The notes beneath the pieces were generated by a model. That model was not told the DNA's origin and did no database searches. It worked only from the letters and a program-made list of their open reading frames with translations. The position numbers were made by a program, and so were the translations under genes. A DNA stretch of 64,000 nucleotides. It comes from Pseudomonas frederiksbergensis (GTDB lineage: Bacteria; Pseudomonadota; Gammaproteobacteria; Pseudomonadales; Pseudomonadaceae). The stretch covers positions 4,980,001 to 5,044,000 of the forward strand of contig NZ_CP018319.1 in NCBI RefSeq assembly GCF_001952935.1, written 5' to 3'. Shown here in pieces: positions 8,407-14,756 of the stretch (positions are counted from its first letter, which is position 1; each line of letters starts with the position of its first letter).

Positions 8407-9311
8407 AGATTATCAAGCCGCACCTCATCACGGATTCGATGCTGGTGAGTTCGTCGGTGGCGGAAAATGACTACCCGGCCTGGGTGTCTGGAACGACCTA
8501 TGCGCTCGGCGCGAGAGTAATTCGCACCAGTGTGCACAAGGTGTTTGAAAGGCTGGTGGCAGGGGCGGGAACAGTCGCTCCAGAGCTTGATACGACCAGC
8601 CCGGCCGTCTGGCTGGATGTAGGGCCGACGAAGAAGTGGGCGCCGTTCGATAACGTGGTAGGGACGCTCGCAACAGGCGCCTCACCGCTGAATTACACCC
8701 TGCGCACCGGATTTACCGACAGCCTGGCCTTGTTCGAGCTGTCGGGCCGCTATGTCGATCTGGTGATGAAGGACGGGGCAGGCGGCATGGTCGTCTACCA
8801 AAAGAGGGTCGACCTCGAAGTTACTGACATCGAGACGATCTTCGACTGGTTCTTCACGGAGCTGGATCTGCGTACCGACATTGTCATCACCGATCTCCCG
8901 GGGCAGTACGCCAGCGCAGAGCTGTCGATCACGCTGACGACCACCAGCGGCACCGCCTCTGTTGGTGTGATCAAACCCGGGCTGATCAGTGACCTGGGTG
9001 AAACGCAGTACGGGGCCAAGGTCGGCATCGACGACTACAGCCGCAAGGAGCGGGACGCCTTTGGTAATACGGTCATTACCGAGCGCGCTTACAGCAAGCG
9101 CGGCAGCTTCACGATGATGACCACGCTAGGTACCTTTAATCGCATCTACCGAACTCTGGCCGCACTCAGGGCCACGCCCTGCGTGTACATCGGGACGGAA
9201 GAGGCCGGGTACGAGCCACTGCTGATCTACGGCTTCTTCACCAGTTTCAACATCGACATCACCTACCCGAATTACCACCTCTGCTCGCTTGATATCGAGG
9301 GCCTTATCTAA
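8403..9311 (+). CDS. Phage tail protein with carbohydrate-binding-like N-terminus
   Basis: 302 residues. The segment ENDYPAWVSGTTYALGARVI (residues ~21-40) has the Y-x-x-G-x-x-Y-x-x-G-x-x-V pattern of small carbohydrate-binding modules. The rest is beta-rich, with no family I can name. Its position between tape measure and fibre, overlapped by ATGA on the left and ending one base into the next ATG, makes a virion role likely. Notably, no large central tail hub gene (lambda J type) lies between the tape measure and the fibre. Confidence 0.65.
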   Translation: MKIIKPHLITDSMLVSSSVAENDYPAWVSGTTYALGARVIRTSVHKVFERLVAGAGTVAPELDTTSPAVWLDVGPTKKWAPFDNVVGTLATGASPLNYTLRTGFTDSLALFELSGRYVDLVMKDGAGGMVVYQKRVDLEVTDIETIFDWFFTELDLRTDIVITDLPGQYASAELSITLTTTSGTASVGVIKPGLISDLGETQYGAKVGIDDYSRKERDAFGNTVITERAYSKRGSFTMMTTLGTFNRIYRTLAALRATPCVYIGTEEAGYEPLLIYGFFTSFNIDITYPNYHLCSLDIEGLI

Positions 9312-10492
9312 TGGCAGTCACACCACTCCCGTTTCTTGATCGAACGGCGACGACCTTCAAGACCGACACGGACACCTTCTTTGGCTCGCTATTGCCGACG
9401 TTTTCCGTCCAGGTCAATCAGGTTGCAGTGGCAGCAGATACCAGCGCGACCAATGCGGCCAGCAGTGCCACGGCGGCAGCGGGTTCTGCCACTGCGGCGA
9501 ACTCTTCAAAGAACGCAGCAGCCACCAGCGCGACCAATGCTGCGACAAGCGCGTCAGGTGCCGCTACCAGCGCGACCAATTCGGCCAACAGTGCCACGGC
9601 GTCAGCGGGTTCTGCCACAGCCGCGAACACGTCAAAGAACGCAGCAGCTACCAGCGCGACCAATGCGGCCACTTCCGCTACTCAGGCCGCGGCGGCAGCG
9701 GCCGGTATTGCCGATGGGCCGGTTACCAGCGTCAACGGAAAAACCGGAGTTGTGGCGCTGGTCAAGGCGGATATTAGCCTTAGCCTCGTGGACAACGTGT
9801 CCGTGATGGCGGCGGGGATTGGCAAAGCGCCCTTAATCTCTGATAACCCCAACATGGATAATGTCCTGTTAACTAACGGCTGGTATTCTTGGGGCCCTAG
9901 TTCACTTGGGACTAAGCCGCCAGGGCAAGTTCGGGGGATTGTCCTGATCTCTGGCCGCGCCTTTCAAACAGATTCTCGTTGCACTCAACTGTGGTTTACG
10001 GAAGACGAAACCCGCGCTTTCATTCGCAGAAGCAACGCCGGTACCTGGAGCGACTGGATTGAGATTACCCTACCGGCACTGACCGGAAATGCTCGCAAGC
10101 CTCTGACTCCCGGCGATGCCGCTACCGCAGCAAGTTGGAGCGACACGCTCAGTATTTCCAAATACATCGACAAGCTGCTCTTTTACGGAACTAGCGCTGC
10201 ATCTTTTGCGCTGGATATTTCGAGAGCAACTGTATTCGATATAACGCTTTCCGTTAACACGACATTTACCCTATCAAACATGCCTTCCCTGTCCGGGGAG
10301 AGTTTGACCTTGGTTATCAGGGTTCGGCAGGCCGCCGCCCCGAAAACAATTGCATGGTTTGCAGGCATCACCTGGCTAACGTATGGCGGCGTGGTTCCGC
10401 CGACGCCGGGTGCCAACCAAATAATCGAATACGTGCTGAGTACCACAGGCACCGGCGCAACTTGGGTGGGCCGCGTGGGGGCTTCGACATGA
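9311..10492 (+). CDS. Phage tail fibre protein with Ala/Ser/Thr repeats
   Basis: 393 residues in three parts. Residues ~1-42 are a probable attachment region. Residues ~43-135 are low-complexity repeats of the type ATSATNAA and SATAAAGSATAA, a pattern found in side-tail-fibre stalks that form trimeric coiled coils. A SVNGKTGVVAL motif near residue 138, common at stalk-to-head joints, is followed by a beta-rich head with RNAGTWSDWIEI. It probably binds the host surface. It starts directly at the previous stop and overlaps the next gene's ATGATG. Confidence 0.85.
   Translation: MAVTPLPFLDRTATTFKTDTDTFFGSLLPTFSVQVNQVAVAADTSATNAASSATAAAGSATAANSSKNAAATSATNAATSASGAATSATNSANSATASAGSATAANTSKNAAATSATNAATSATQAAAAAAGIADGPVTSVNGKTGVVALVKADISLSLVDNVSVMAAGIGKAPLISDNPNMDNVLLTNGWYSWGPSSLGTKPPGQVRGIVLISGRAFQTDSRCTQLWFTEDETRAFIRRSNAGTWSDWIEITLPALTGNARKPLTPGDAATAASWSDTLSISKYIDKLLFYGTSAASFALDISRATVFDITLSVNTTFTLSNMPSLSGESLTLVIRVRQAAAPKTIAWFAGITWLTYGGVVPPTPGANQIIEYVLSTTGTGATWVGRVGAST
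9440..9649 (+). repeat. In-frame 84-bp repeat in fibre stalk
   Basis: Two 84-bp (28-codon) units, 9440-9523 and 9566-9649, are nearly identical and separated by 42 bp. The opening phrase ACCAGCGCGACCAA recurs at 9440, 9524, 9566 and 9650, showing a basic 42-bp (14-residue) period. Such repeats allow stalk length to change by slippage or recombination without breaking the frame. Confidence 0.85.
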
Positions 10493-11139
10493 TGATGGGT
10501 AAAGCGCTCTTAGGGGCCAGTCCGCAAATCCCGATTGTCCCCGGCACGCCATATGGTGGGGGCTTCTACGTTGGGCGGATGCTGGTGGACGCTCAGAAAT
10601 ATGCCTTGATTGTTGCCCCCAAGGCCAGCGGGCAAACCACCTTGCAGTGGAAAGCGACTAACACCACGACCGTGAACTCTGCCAGTGCTTGGGATGGTTT
10701 CAGTAATACGGCCGCCATGGTTGCCGATGCCGTTAATCATGCCGCCGCTCAATGGTGCACAGCGCTTTCGATTGGTGGATTTGCTGATTGGTTTTTGCCA
10801 GCAACAGAACAACTTGAACTCTGTTATCGCAATTTAAAGCCTCGCACAAACAGCAACGACACGGCGACGCTTTCAGGCTTCAACGGTAACTCTGATCCAC
10901 AGGGCACTACATATACAGCCTCGGACCCAGCGCAAACGCCTTCAGATGCGTTTCGATACGTGACGGAAACTAACGTGCATGGGCCTGAAGAGTTTGATGT
11001 TACTGCGGCGTATTGGACTTCGACTAATTCAAGTGCTGCGAGTTCTTATACCAAAGAGTTTTTAGCCGGTGCGCGAGCCGATGCTACTAAGGTCAGCAGT
11101 CTTTTAGTCCGTGCCTGTCGAATGATTAAAATAGGATAA
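10489..11139 (+). CDS. Phage tail tip protein with DUF1566 (Lcl C-terminal-like) domain
   Basis: 217 residues from ATG 10489, which overlaps the fibre gene's stop; the frame is open further upstream but that part is inside the fibre gene. After an N-terminal linker (ALLGASPQIPIVPGTPYGGGF), residues ~85-215 show the DUF1566 pattern: GFADWFLPATEQLELCYRNL, AAYWTSTNSSAASSY and a final LLVRACRMIKIG. DUF1566 is a C-type-lectin-like fold found in phage adhesins, so this is probably the receptor-binding tip that acts with the fibre. The N-terminal GGG-rich piece may join it to the fibre. Confidence 0.75.
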   Translation: MMMGKALLGASPQIPIVPGTPYGGGFYVGRMLVDAQKYALIVAPKASGQTTLQWKATNTTTVNSASAWDGFSNTAAMVADAVNHAAAQWCTALSIGGFADWFLPATEQLELCYRNLKPRTNSNDTATLSGFNGNSDPQGTTYTASDPAQTPSDAFRYVTETNVHGPEEFDVTAAYWTSTNSSAASSYTKEFLAGARADATKVSSLLVRACRMIKIG

Positions 11140-11143
11140 CTTC

Positions 11144-11677
11144 ATGAAATTGGTACTGACAGAAACTCGGAAAGTCATTAGTCCTAACGAACTGCGCGCG
11201 ACTTATCCTGAAGTGTCGTTTCCACCCGACAGCGACATGAACAATGAGATGTTGCAGGATTATGGTGCGGCGGTGCTCAAAGAAGATCCGCGCCCGGAAC
11301 TGCAACTACTCGAAGGCCTGGAATACGGTGATATCCGCGAACAGGATGGCCGCTGGTTCCGCGCATGGGTGGTGATCCCGGCGGATCCCGCCCAAGTGGC
11401 CGAGGCGGTTAGGTCGACTTTCGAGCAAGCGATTCAGAGCCATCTGAATGCTGGCGCTGTGGCCGCAGGCTACGACGATGTCAGCACGGTCGTGAGTTAC
11501 GCGGAAGAGCCGGCAGTGCCGAAATTCCAGAATGATGGCATCGCTTTTCGCAAATGGCGCTCACTGGTCTGGGCCTATGCCTACGAGCAACTGGATGCGG
11601 TGAAGTCGGGCGAGCGCGAACAGCCTACGGTGGATGAATTTCTGCTTGAGCTGCCGGCGCTGGAATTACCAACATGA
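11144..11677 (+). CDS. Phage tail fibre assembly-like protein
   Basis: 177 residues. It lies right after the fibre and tip genes, the usual place for a fibre chaperone, and its C-terminal part (RKWRSLVWAYAYEQLDAVKSGEREQPTVDEFLLELPAL) resembles fibre-assembly proteins of Pseudomonas phages. No enzyme motif is seen. It starts four bases after the tip gene and its stop overlaps the next ATG. Confidence 0.65.
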   Translation: MKLVLTETRKVISPNELRATYPEVSFPPDSDMNNEMLQDYGAAVLKEDPRPELQLLEGLEYGDIREQDGRWFRAWVVIPADPAQVAEAVRSTFEQAIQSHLNAGAVAAGYDDVSTVVSYAEEPAVPKFQNDGIAFRKWRSLVWAYAYEQLDAVKSGEREQPTVDEFLLELPALELPT

Positions 11678-12078
11678 GCCGCTTCGTCACCACCCTGAAA
11701 ACTGAGCAGACCGACCGGCGCACCTACACGCTTCTCGATGATCTGGTGCTGGCTGATGATGACGAGCGCACGATCATTGTGCCGACCGGTTTCATCACCG
11801 ACTTTGCCAGCATCAAGGTACTGCACAACGTCTTCCTGTTCGTGCTGTTTGCTCTGGTGTCCGGTTATGGCAACTACGCCGCGACCGTGCATGACTGGCT
11901 GTACTTCGGCGGGCAGGTGAGCCGCAAGTAGGCGGACGCGGTGCTGTACCGGGCGCTGAGGGCGGAAGGTGTAGCGCGATGGCGGGCCTGGTTGTTCTGG
12001 GCTGGCGTCAGGATAGGCGGCGCCAAGCAGTACACGACAACCCCGACCCGTTCGGGGTTTTCTTCGTCTGGAGATTGA
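11674..12078 (+). pseudogene. DUF1353 family phage protein interrupted by amber codon
   Basis: Frame 11674 reads as a DUF1353 protein: strand-rich start, PTGFITDFASIK, then ATVHDWLYFGGQVSRK. A TAG at 11929-11931 follows K. The same frame then continues with ADAVLYRALRAEGVARW and ends at TGA 12076-12078, which is the conserved family tail (in homologues SRKxADAV reads straight on). So a single base change, for example CAG or GAG to TAG, most likely split the gene. Read through, it would be 134 codons; as it stands, 85 residues. The last ~14 codons run across a terminator hairpin. It could still be made by suppression, or the short form may be inactive. Confidence 0.75.
12039..12065 (+). terminator. 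Intrinsic terminator with orphan RBS
   Basis: AACCCCGA (12039-12046) pairs with TCGGGGTT (12052-12059), followed by TTCTT. The downstream CGTCTGGAG is the same leader seen before other genes of this phage, but here no start codon follows at the right distance; a gene may have been lost. Confidence 0.75.
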
Positions 12079-12084
12079 AAAGAC

Positions 12085-12125
12085 GAAGCCCCGGTGAGCT
12101 GTAATCACCAGGGCTTCTGTTTTTC
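12085..12125 (+). terminator. Terminator hairpin, same family as 1176
   Basis: GAAGCCC (12085-12091) pairs with GGGCTTC (12111-12117) and GGTGA with TCACC inside, leaving a C-A mismatch; a T-run follows. It resembles the hairpin at 1176-1203. Confidence 0.65.
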
Positions 12126-12179
12126 AGATGGGGAACATCGAAAACTTGCTGCAATGCTATCAGCGGGAATAGAAAAGCA

Positions 12180-12217
12180 AAACCCCGGAGCTTCTCGGCC
12201 ACCGGGGTTTCTATTTT
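12180..12217 (+). terminator. Terminator hairpin
   Basis: AAACCCCGG (12180-12188) pairs perfectly with CCGGGGTTT (12202-12210), followed by CTATTTT. It is the third hairpin within 180 bases, marking the boundary between tail and lysis genes. Confidence 0.65.
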
Positions 12218-12353
12218 CCCTCGCACCCTTTAATACGGGGGGAACGTGGCGCGAATCCTAGCTCAGATAATTGAGCTGGGACAAGGAGTGACTTGGCGAT
12301 ATCACATCGCCATACTACTCACTGGAAAAGCTGTCAAAACTCAAGGAGTGAGG

Positions 12354-12470
12354 ATGCATCGATCTATTGTCATCGTACTTTCTGTGCTGCTGTTGGCCGG
12401 GTTTGTGTTTGTCTGGTACGTTGCGCCCCCAGGTTTATTGCCCGTACCCGGATGGGCGCCCTATATATGA
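12354..12470 (+). CDS. Very small membrane protein (38 residues)
   Basis: ATG 12354 is preceded by AAGGAG five bases upstream. The product has one membrane-spanning helix (residues ~4-21, SIVIVLSVLLLAGFVFVWYV) and a proline-rich tail (APPGLLPVPGWAPYI). A terminator follows 24 bases after the stop. In the phage lysis region such a protein could be a holin-like or lysis-helper protein, but it is shorter than known holins; function unknown. A longer frame from 12246 has no good RBS. Confidence 0.55.
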   Translation: MHRSIVIVLSVLLLAGFVFVWYVAPPGLLPVPGWAPYI

Positions 12471-12493
12471 CCTTTTAAAATTATCTCGAACGG

Positions 12494-12519
12494 AACCCGC
12501 CTTGAGCGGGCTTTTTTTT
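12494..12519 (+). terminator. Intrinsic terminator
   Basis: CCCGC (12496-12500), loop CTTGA, GCGGG (12506-12510), then eight T. It ends the small membrane protein gene. Confidence 0.8.
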
Positions 12520-12761
12520 GCGTCTGCGCTGAACCTGGCTATGGAGCGGTTCCAGATCTGCTTCCTGGTATTCACAGGTAGTGGCTGAAGTATCGCGACC
12601 AGGTCAGCAACCGGAAGGAAGATGCCGAGCGCTCCCCAGATTTGGCGCCGCGCCCGATTCGTCCCGCTTAAACGATCCGCCACTGTATGCCCGCCATCGA
12701 ACCGAATGAGAAGCTGATTTCAGTTCGCACCCAACTTAAATTTTATGTTGTTTGAAGGCCA
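12520..12761. other. Gap without recognisable gene in decayed lysis region
   Basis: No frame here has both an RBS and sensible codon use. A leftward frame 12435-12683 runs back through the terminator and starts at GTG without RBS. The stretch lies between a small membrane gene and a lipoprotein gene and may be what is left of deleted phage genes. Confidence 0.5.
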
Positions 12762-12938
12762 CTAAGACCATGACGGCGGAGGTGTGTAGCAGCCTGGCTG
12801 ATTGGCCGGGGTCGCATCACAGCGGACGGTATAGCCCTTGTTGTTGAATTCCCTTCCGCCTTCACCGGTACCGCGCTCACTGTATGAGGAGCAGCCGTCG
12901 AGCAAAGCGGCAATCAAAAGAATTGTTGTGTACTTCAT
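12762..12938 (-). CDS. Small lipoprotein, phage-borne
   Basis: 58 residues from ATG 12936-12938, with GGAGG six bases upstream. It has a charged start (MKYTT), a hydrophobic stretch and the sequence ALLDGC, a slightly unusual lipobox (Asp before Gly-Cys), so Cys 16 or so is the likely lipidation site. The mature part is short, with Gly- and Pro-rich parts (GCYTPPPSWS). It lies on the opposite strand to the phage operon, as do accessory genes expressed from the lysogen. Function unknown. Confidence 0.6.
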   Translation of the reverse strand: MKYTTILLIAALLDGCSSYSERGTGEGGREFNNKGYTVRCDATPANQPGCYTPPPSWS

Positions 12939-12978
12939 AAATGCCTCCATGCGTGGAGTGCACAGCTTAACCATTGAT

Positions 12979-12998
12979 CCCGCCGAGTGCGGGCTTTT
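12979..12998 (+). terminator. Terminator directly upstream of endolysin remnant
   Basis: CCCGC (12979-12983), loop CGAGT, GCGGG (12989-12993), C, TTTT. It is followed by CGTCTGGAGAAAAGT and ATG 13014, the same terminator-then-RBS layout as before the tape measure gene. Confidence 0.65.
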
Positions 12999-13013
12999 CG
13001 TCTGGAGAAAAGT

Positions 13014-13163
13014 ATGCCGATCACCGCGCAGCAAATGCTGCAGATTCTTCCGAACGCCGGCGCCAAAGCCGGCGTTTTTGCGTCAATGGATGCCAGAGGC
13101 TCACAACGAGGGCGTCACTCGAAGCGCGCCTTCGGAATATCTCCGCGTTTGTTCTGCAGATAG
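13014..13163 (+). pseudogene. 5' remnant of GH19-type phage endolysin
   Basis: A strong RBS (CTGGAGAAAAGT) leads into MPITAQQMLQILPNAGAKAG and then VFASM, which is the characteristic opening of the GH19 (chitinase-like) endolysins of Pseudomonas phages. After about 25 codons (13088) the similarity stops, and the frame ends at TAG 13161 after 49 codons. The catalytic domain is absent. The rest of the frame lies antisense to the YceK-like gene, so that gene probably replaced the endolysin body. The assignment rests on a remembered family start, not on a search. Confidence 0.6.
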
Positions 13164-13447
13164 ATCGTGTATGGCAGCACGACCGTGTCGGCCACACCAG
13201 AAAGGGCAAAATCGAAAAGTATTAATGGCGCCGCAGGGTGGCCATCAAAGCCGACAGAATGACGGGGCTCTGCATCCAACGTGCAGTAATTCAGCGCGGC
13301 GCCGCTATAAATTCGTGGAATTGAGTCGCAATGTGAGTGCCATCGGGCGAGCTTGTTGCTCGCTACCATGTCATCTCTGAAGACAGTGTTGATCGTCCCG
13401 CAACCTGTCAACAAGGTCGAAATTAATAAAATGCTTGCGAATTTCAT
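13115..13447 (-). CDS. YceK/DUF1375-family lipoprotein
   Basis: 110 residues from ATG 13445-13447. Signal peptide MKFASILLISTLLTGC has a clear lipobox LTGC. The mature part follows the YceK/YidQ pattern: C-G-T-I-N-T at the start, then RIYSGAALNYCTLDAE, and a closing LILFDFALSGVADTVVLPYTIYLQN. The family is of small outer-membrane-type lipoproteins with no settled function. It is antisense inside the lysis region, probably a lysogen-expressed accessory gene. A longer frame from 13561 adds a basic, signal-less N-terminus and is unlikely. Confidence 0.8.
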   Translation of the reverse strand: MKFASILLISTLLTGCGTINTVFRDDMVASNKLARWHSHCDSIPRIYSGAALNYCTLDAEPRHSVGFDGHPAAPLILFDFALSGVADTVVLPYTIYLQNKRGDIPKARFE

Positions 13448-13595
13448 GTTTGGGCGTCCGTGCTTGAGTTGAAACGTGATGTTTAGGAAACATTGAAACA
13501 TTTTGTCCGATCCCAAACGGATTGACCACATCTTCACCGAGCAGGGGAATGGCTGATACATGCCCTCACTGGCTCGATCTCTAAAAATCTACGCG

Positions 13596-13618
13596 CCGGC
13601 CAGTTGCCGGTTTTTTTT
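13596..13618 (+). terminator. Terminator directly upstream of hydrolase gene
   Basis: CCGGC (13596-13600), loop CAGTT, GCCGG (13606-13610), eight T. The T-run ends 17 bases before ATG 13635, with AGGAGA between. Confidence 0.75.
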
Positions 13619-13634
13619 CGCCAGGAGAAAAGTG

Positions 13635-14060
13635 ATGACTGCAACCGATAACGACCGAGACATCCTCGCGCGTACGCTATGGGGTGAGGCCCGCGGCGAA
13701 AGTTTGGCCGGCCAGATTGCCGTGGCTTGGACAATCCGCAACCGAGTGAACGATGGCAAGGCCAAATCATGGTGGGGCGAGGGTTACGTCGGCGTTTGCC
13801 AGAAACCGTACCAGTTCAGCTGCTGGAACAGGAACGACCCGAACTACGTTTACCTGAGTGGCGCGAAGCCGATCCCATTCCGCGAGTTCGCCCAAGCGCA
13901 GATCGCCGCTGACCAGGTTTTGGCCGGTAAGGTGTTAGATCCAACTGGTGGCGCTACCCACTATTTCGCGACCACCATGCCGAAGCCACCGGTCTGGGCG
14001 AAGGGTGCCAAGCAGACGCTAAAGCTTGGCCGTCACATCTTCTTCAAGGACGTACCATGA
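13635..14060 (+). CDS. Cell wall hydrolase, SleB-like (phage endolysin)
   Basis: 141 residues from ATG 13635, with AGGAGA 7 bases upstream. The pattern RDILARTLWGEARGES (residues ~8-23) with the catalytic-type Glu, then IAVAWTIRNRVN, KPYQFSCWN and THYFATTMPKPPVWAKG, is that of the cell-wall hydrolase family 2 (SleB/CwlJ-type). It should cut peptidoglycan during lysis or serve as the working endolysin in place of the broken GH19 gene upstream. No signal peptide is seen, so it would need a holin, and no clear holin is present. Its stop overlaps the next ATG (ATGA). Confidence 0.85.
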   Translation: MTATDNDRDILARTLWGEARGESLAGQIAVAWTIRNRVNDGKAKSWWGEGYVGVCQKPYQFSCWNRNDPNYVYLSGAKPIPFREFAQAQIAADQVLAGKVLDPTGGATHYFATTMPKPPVWAKGAKQTLKLGRHIFFKDVP

Positions 14061-14221
14061 ACCCCGCAGCGCTGAAGCTGGCGGTGGCCGGCGTGCTGGC
14101 GCTGTTGTTGCTGGCGGTGGGCGGGACGTGGAAGGTGCAGGACTGGCGCTACAGCGCCCTGTACAAAAAAGGCCCCGCTCTGGATTTCTCAGAGCAGGGC
14201 TTTCTACGTTTTGCGGATTAG
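14057..14221 (+). pseudogene. Truncated spanin (Rz-like) gene
   Basis: The frame starts in ATGA overlap with the hydrolase. The product begins MNPAALKLAVAGVLALLLLA and continues VGGTWKVQDWRYSALY, the single N-terminal membrane anchor and first helix of an inner-membrane spanin. After ~35 residues it runs into KKGPALDFSEQGFLRFAD, encoded by a terminator hairpin (14172-14200), and stops. The long periplasmic coiled coil needed for outer-membrane disruption is missing, so a deletion has joined the start of the gene to a terminator. The remaining 54-residue product is probably not functional. Confidence 0.7.
14172..14213 (+). terminator. Terminator at right end of phage genes
   Basis: GCCC, an unpaired C, GCTCTG (14177-14182) pair with CAGAGC (14190-14195), A, GGGC (14197-14200); TTTCTACGTTTT follows. 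It shows the same C-A mismatch as the hairpins at 1176 and 12085. Confidence 0.65.
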
Positions 14222-14267
14222 TTAAGGTGAACGAGCTGGCAGCTTATTATTGCAGGCTAACGATTAC

Positions 14268-14699
14268 TCATAACGCATCTTGCTCACCTTCCTGCTCATC
14301 CTCCCCGGCGCCATTCTCAGCAAACCATTCCAACGCATCTGCTCGCTCCAAGGTCATGCTCAGTTCGCACCCCGCCCCTTCAAGGAGGTCCATAGTGCCA
14401 CCAGTGAGGGAATAGTACATGCTGCAATCAGCATCTCGAAATTTCACCCATAAAGCTTGGCCTTCTTGCAGTTTTCTCATCTTCCCGACAGGTAGGACAG
14501 TTATCGCCGACTTATAAGCCTTATTCAGCCGGGCATTCTGCTTGACTAACTCTTCATGACTGCAATCACTGAGCGAGGATGTGTTGCCTCCTGAGTTCTG
14601 AGTGCAAGTACTGTATTCAGGAGAATACTCACTTTTTGCAAAAGCGCAGGAGGAGGAGAGAATTGCAAGGAGAACTGGTGCGATAATGTAGTTGCGCAT
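14268..14699 (-). CDS. DUF1311 (LprI-like) secreted protein
   Basis: 143 residues from ATG 14697-14699. A signal peptide (MRNYIIAPVLLAILSSSCAFA) is followed by the DUF1311 pattern: SDCSHEELVKQNARLNKAYKSA, then QEGQALWVKFRDADCSMYY. The cysteines are likely paired in the periplasm. Some family members inhibit lysozyme; here the role is unproved. The C-terminus is acidic (GEDEQEGEQDAL). It and its upstream neighbour use more A/T-rich codons than the core genes to the right, suggesting acquired DNA. Confidence 0.75.
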   Translation of the reverse strand: MRNYIIAPVLLAILSSSCAFAKSEYSPEYSTCTQNSGGNTSSLSDCSHEELVKQNARLNKAYKSAITVLPVGKMRKLQEGQALWVKFRDADCSMYYSLTGGTMDLLEGAGCELSMTLERADALEWFAENGAGEDEQEGEQDAL

Positions 14700-14756
14700 A
14701 AGAGATGGCTCCATCTTTGATATTGCGGCGGTCTTTAGAAGCAAAGGTTTAGATTG

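Noticed and set aside
9418..9672. Leftward alanine-rich frame over the fibre repeat
   Set aside because: Mirror of the Ala/Ser/Thr repeat on the other strand.
12435..12683. Leftward 82-residue frame with a hydrophobic stretch
   Set aside because: Starts at GTG without RBS and runs back through a terminator hairpin.
12974..13225. Rightward 83-residue frame
   Set aside because: Out of frame with the endolysin remnant's RBS and ATG, and antisense to the lipoprotein gene.
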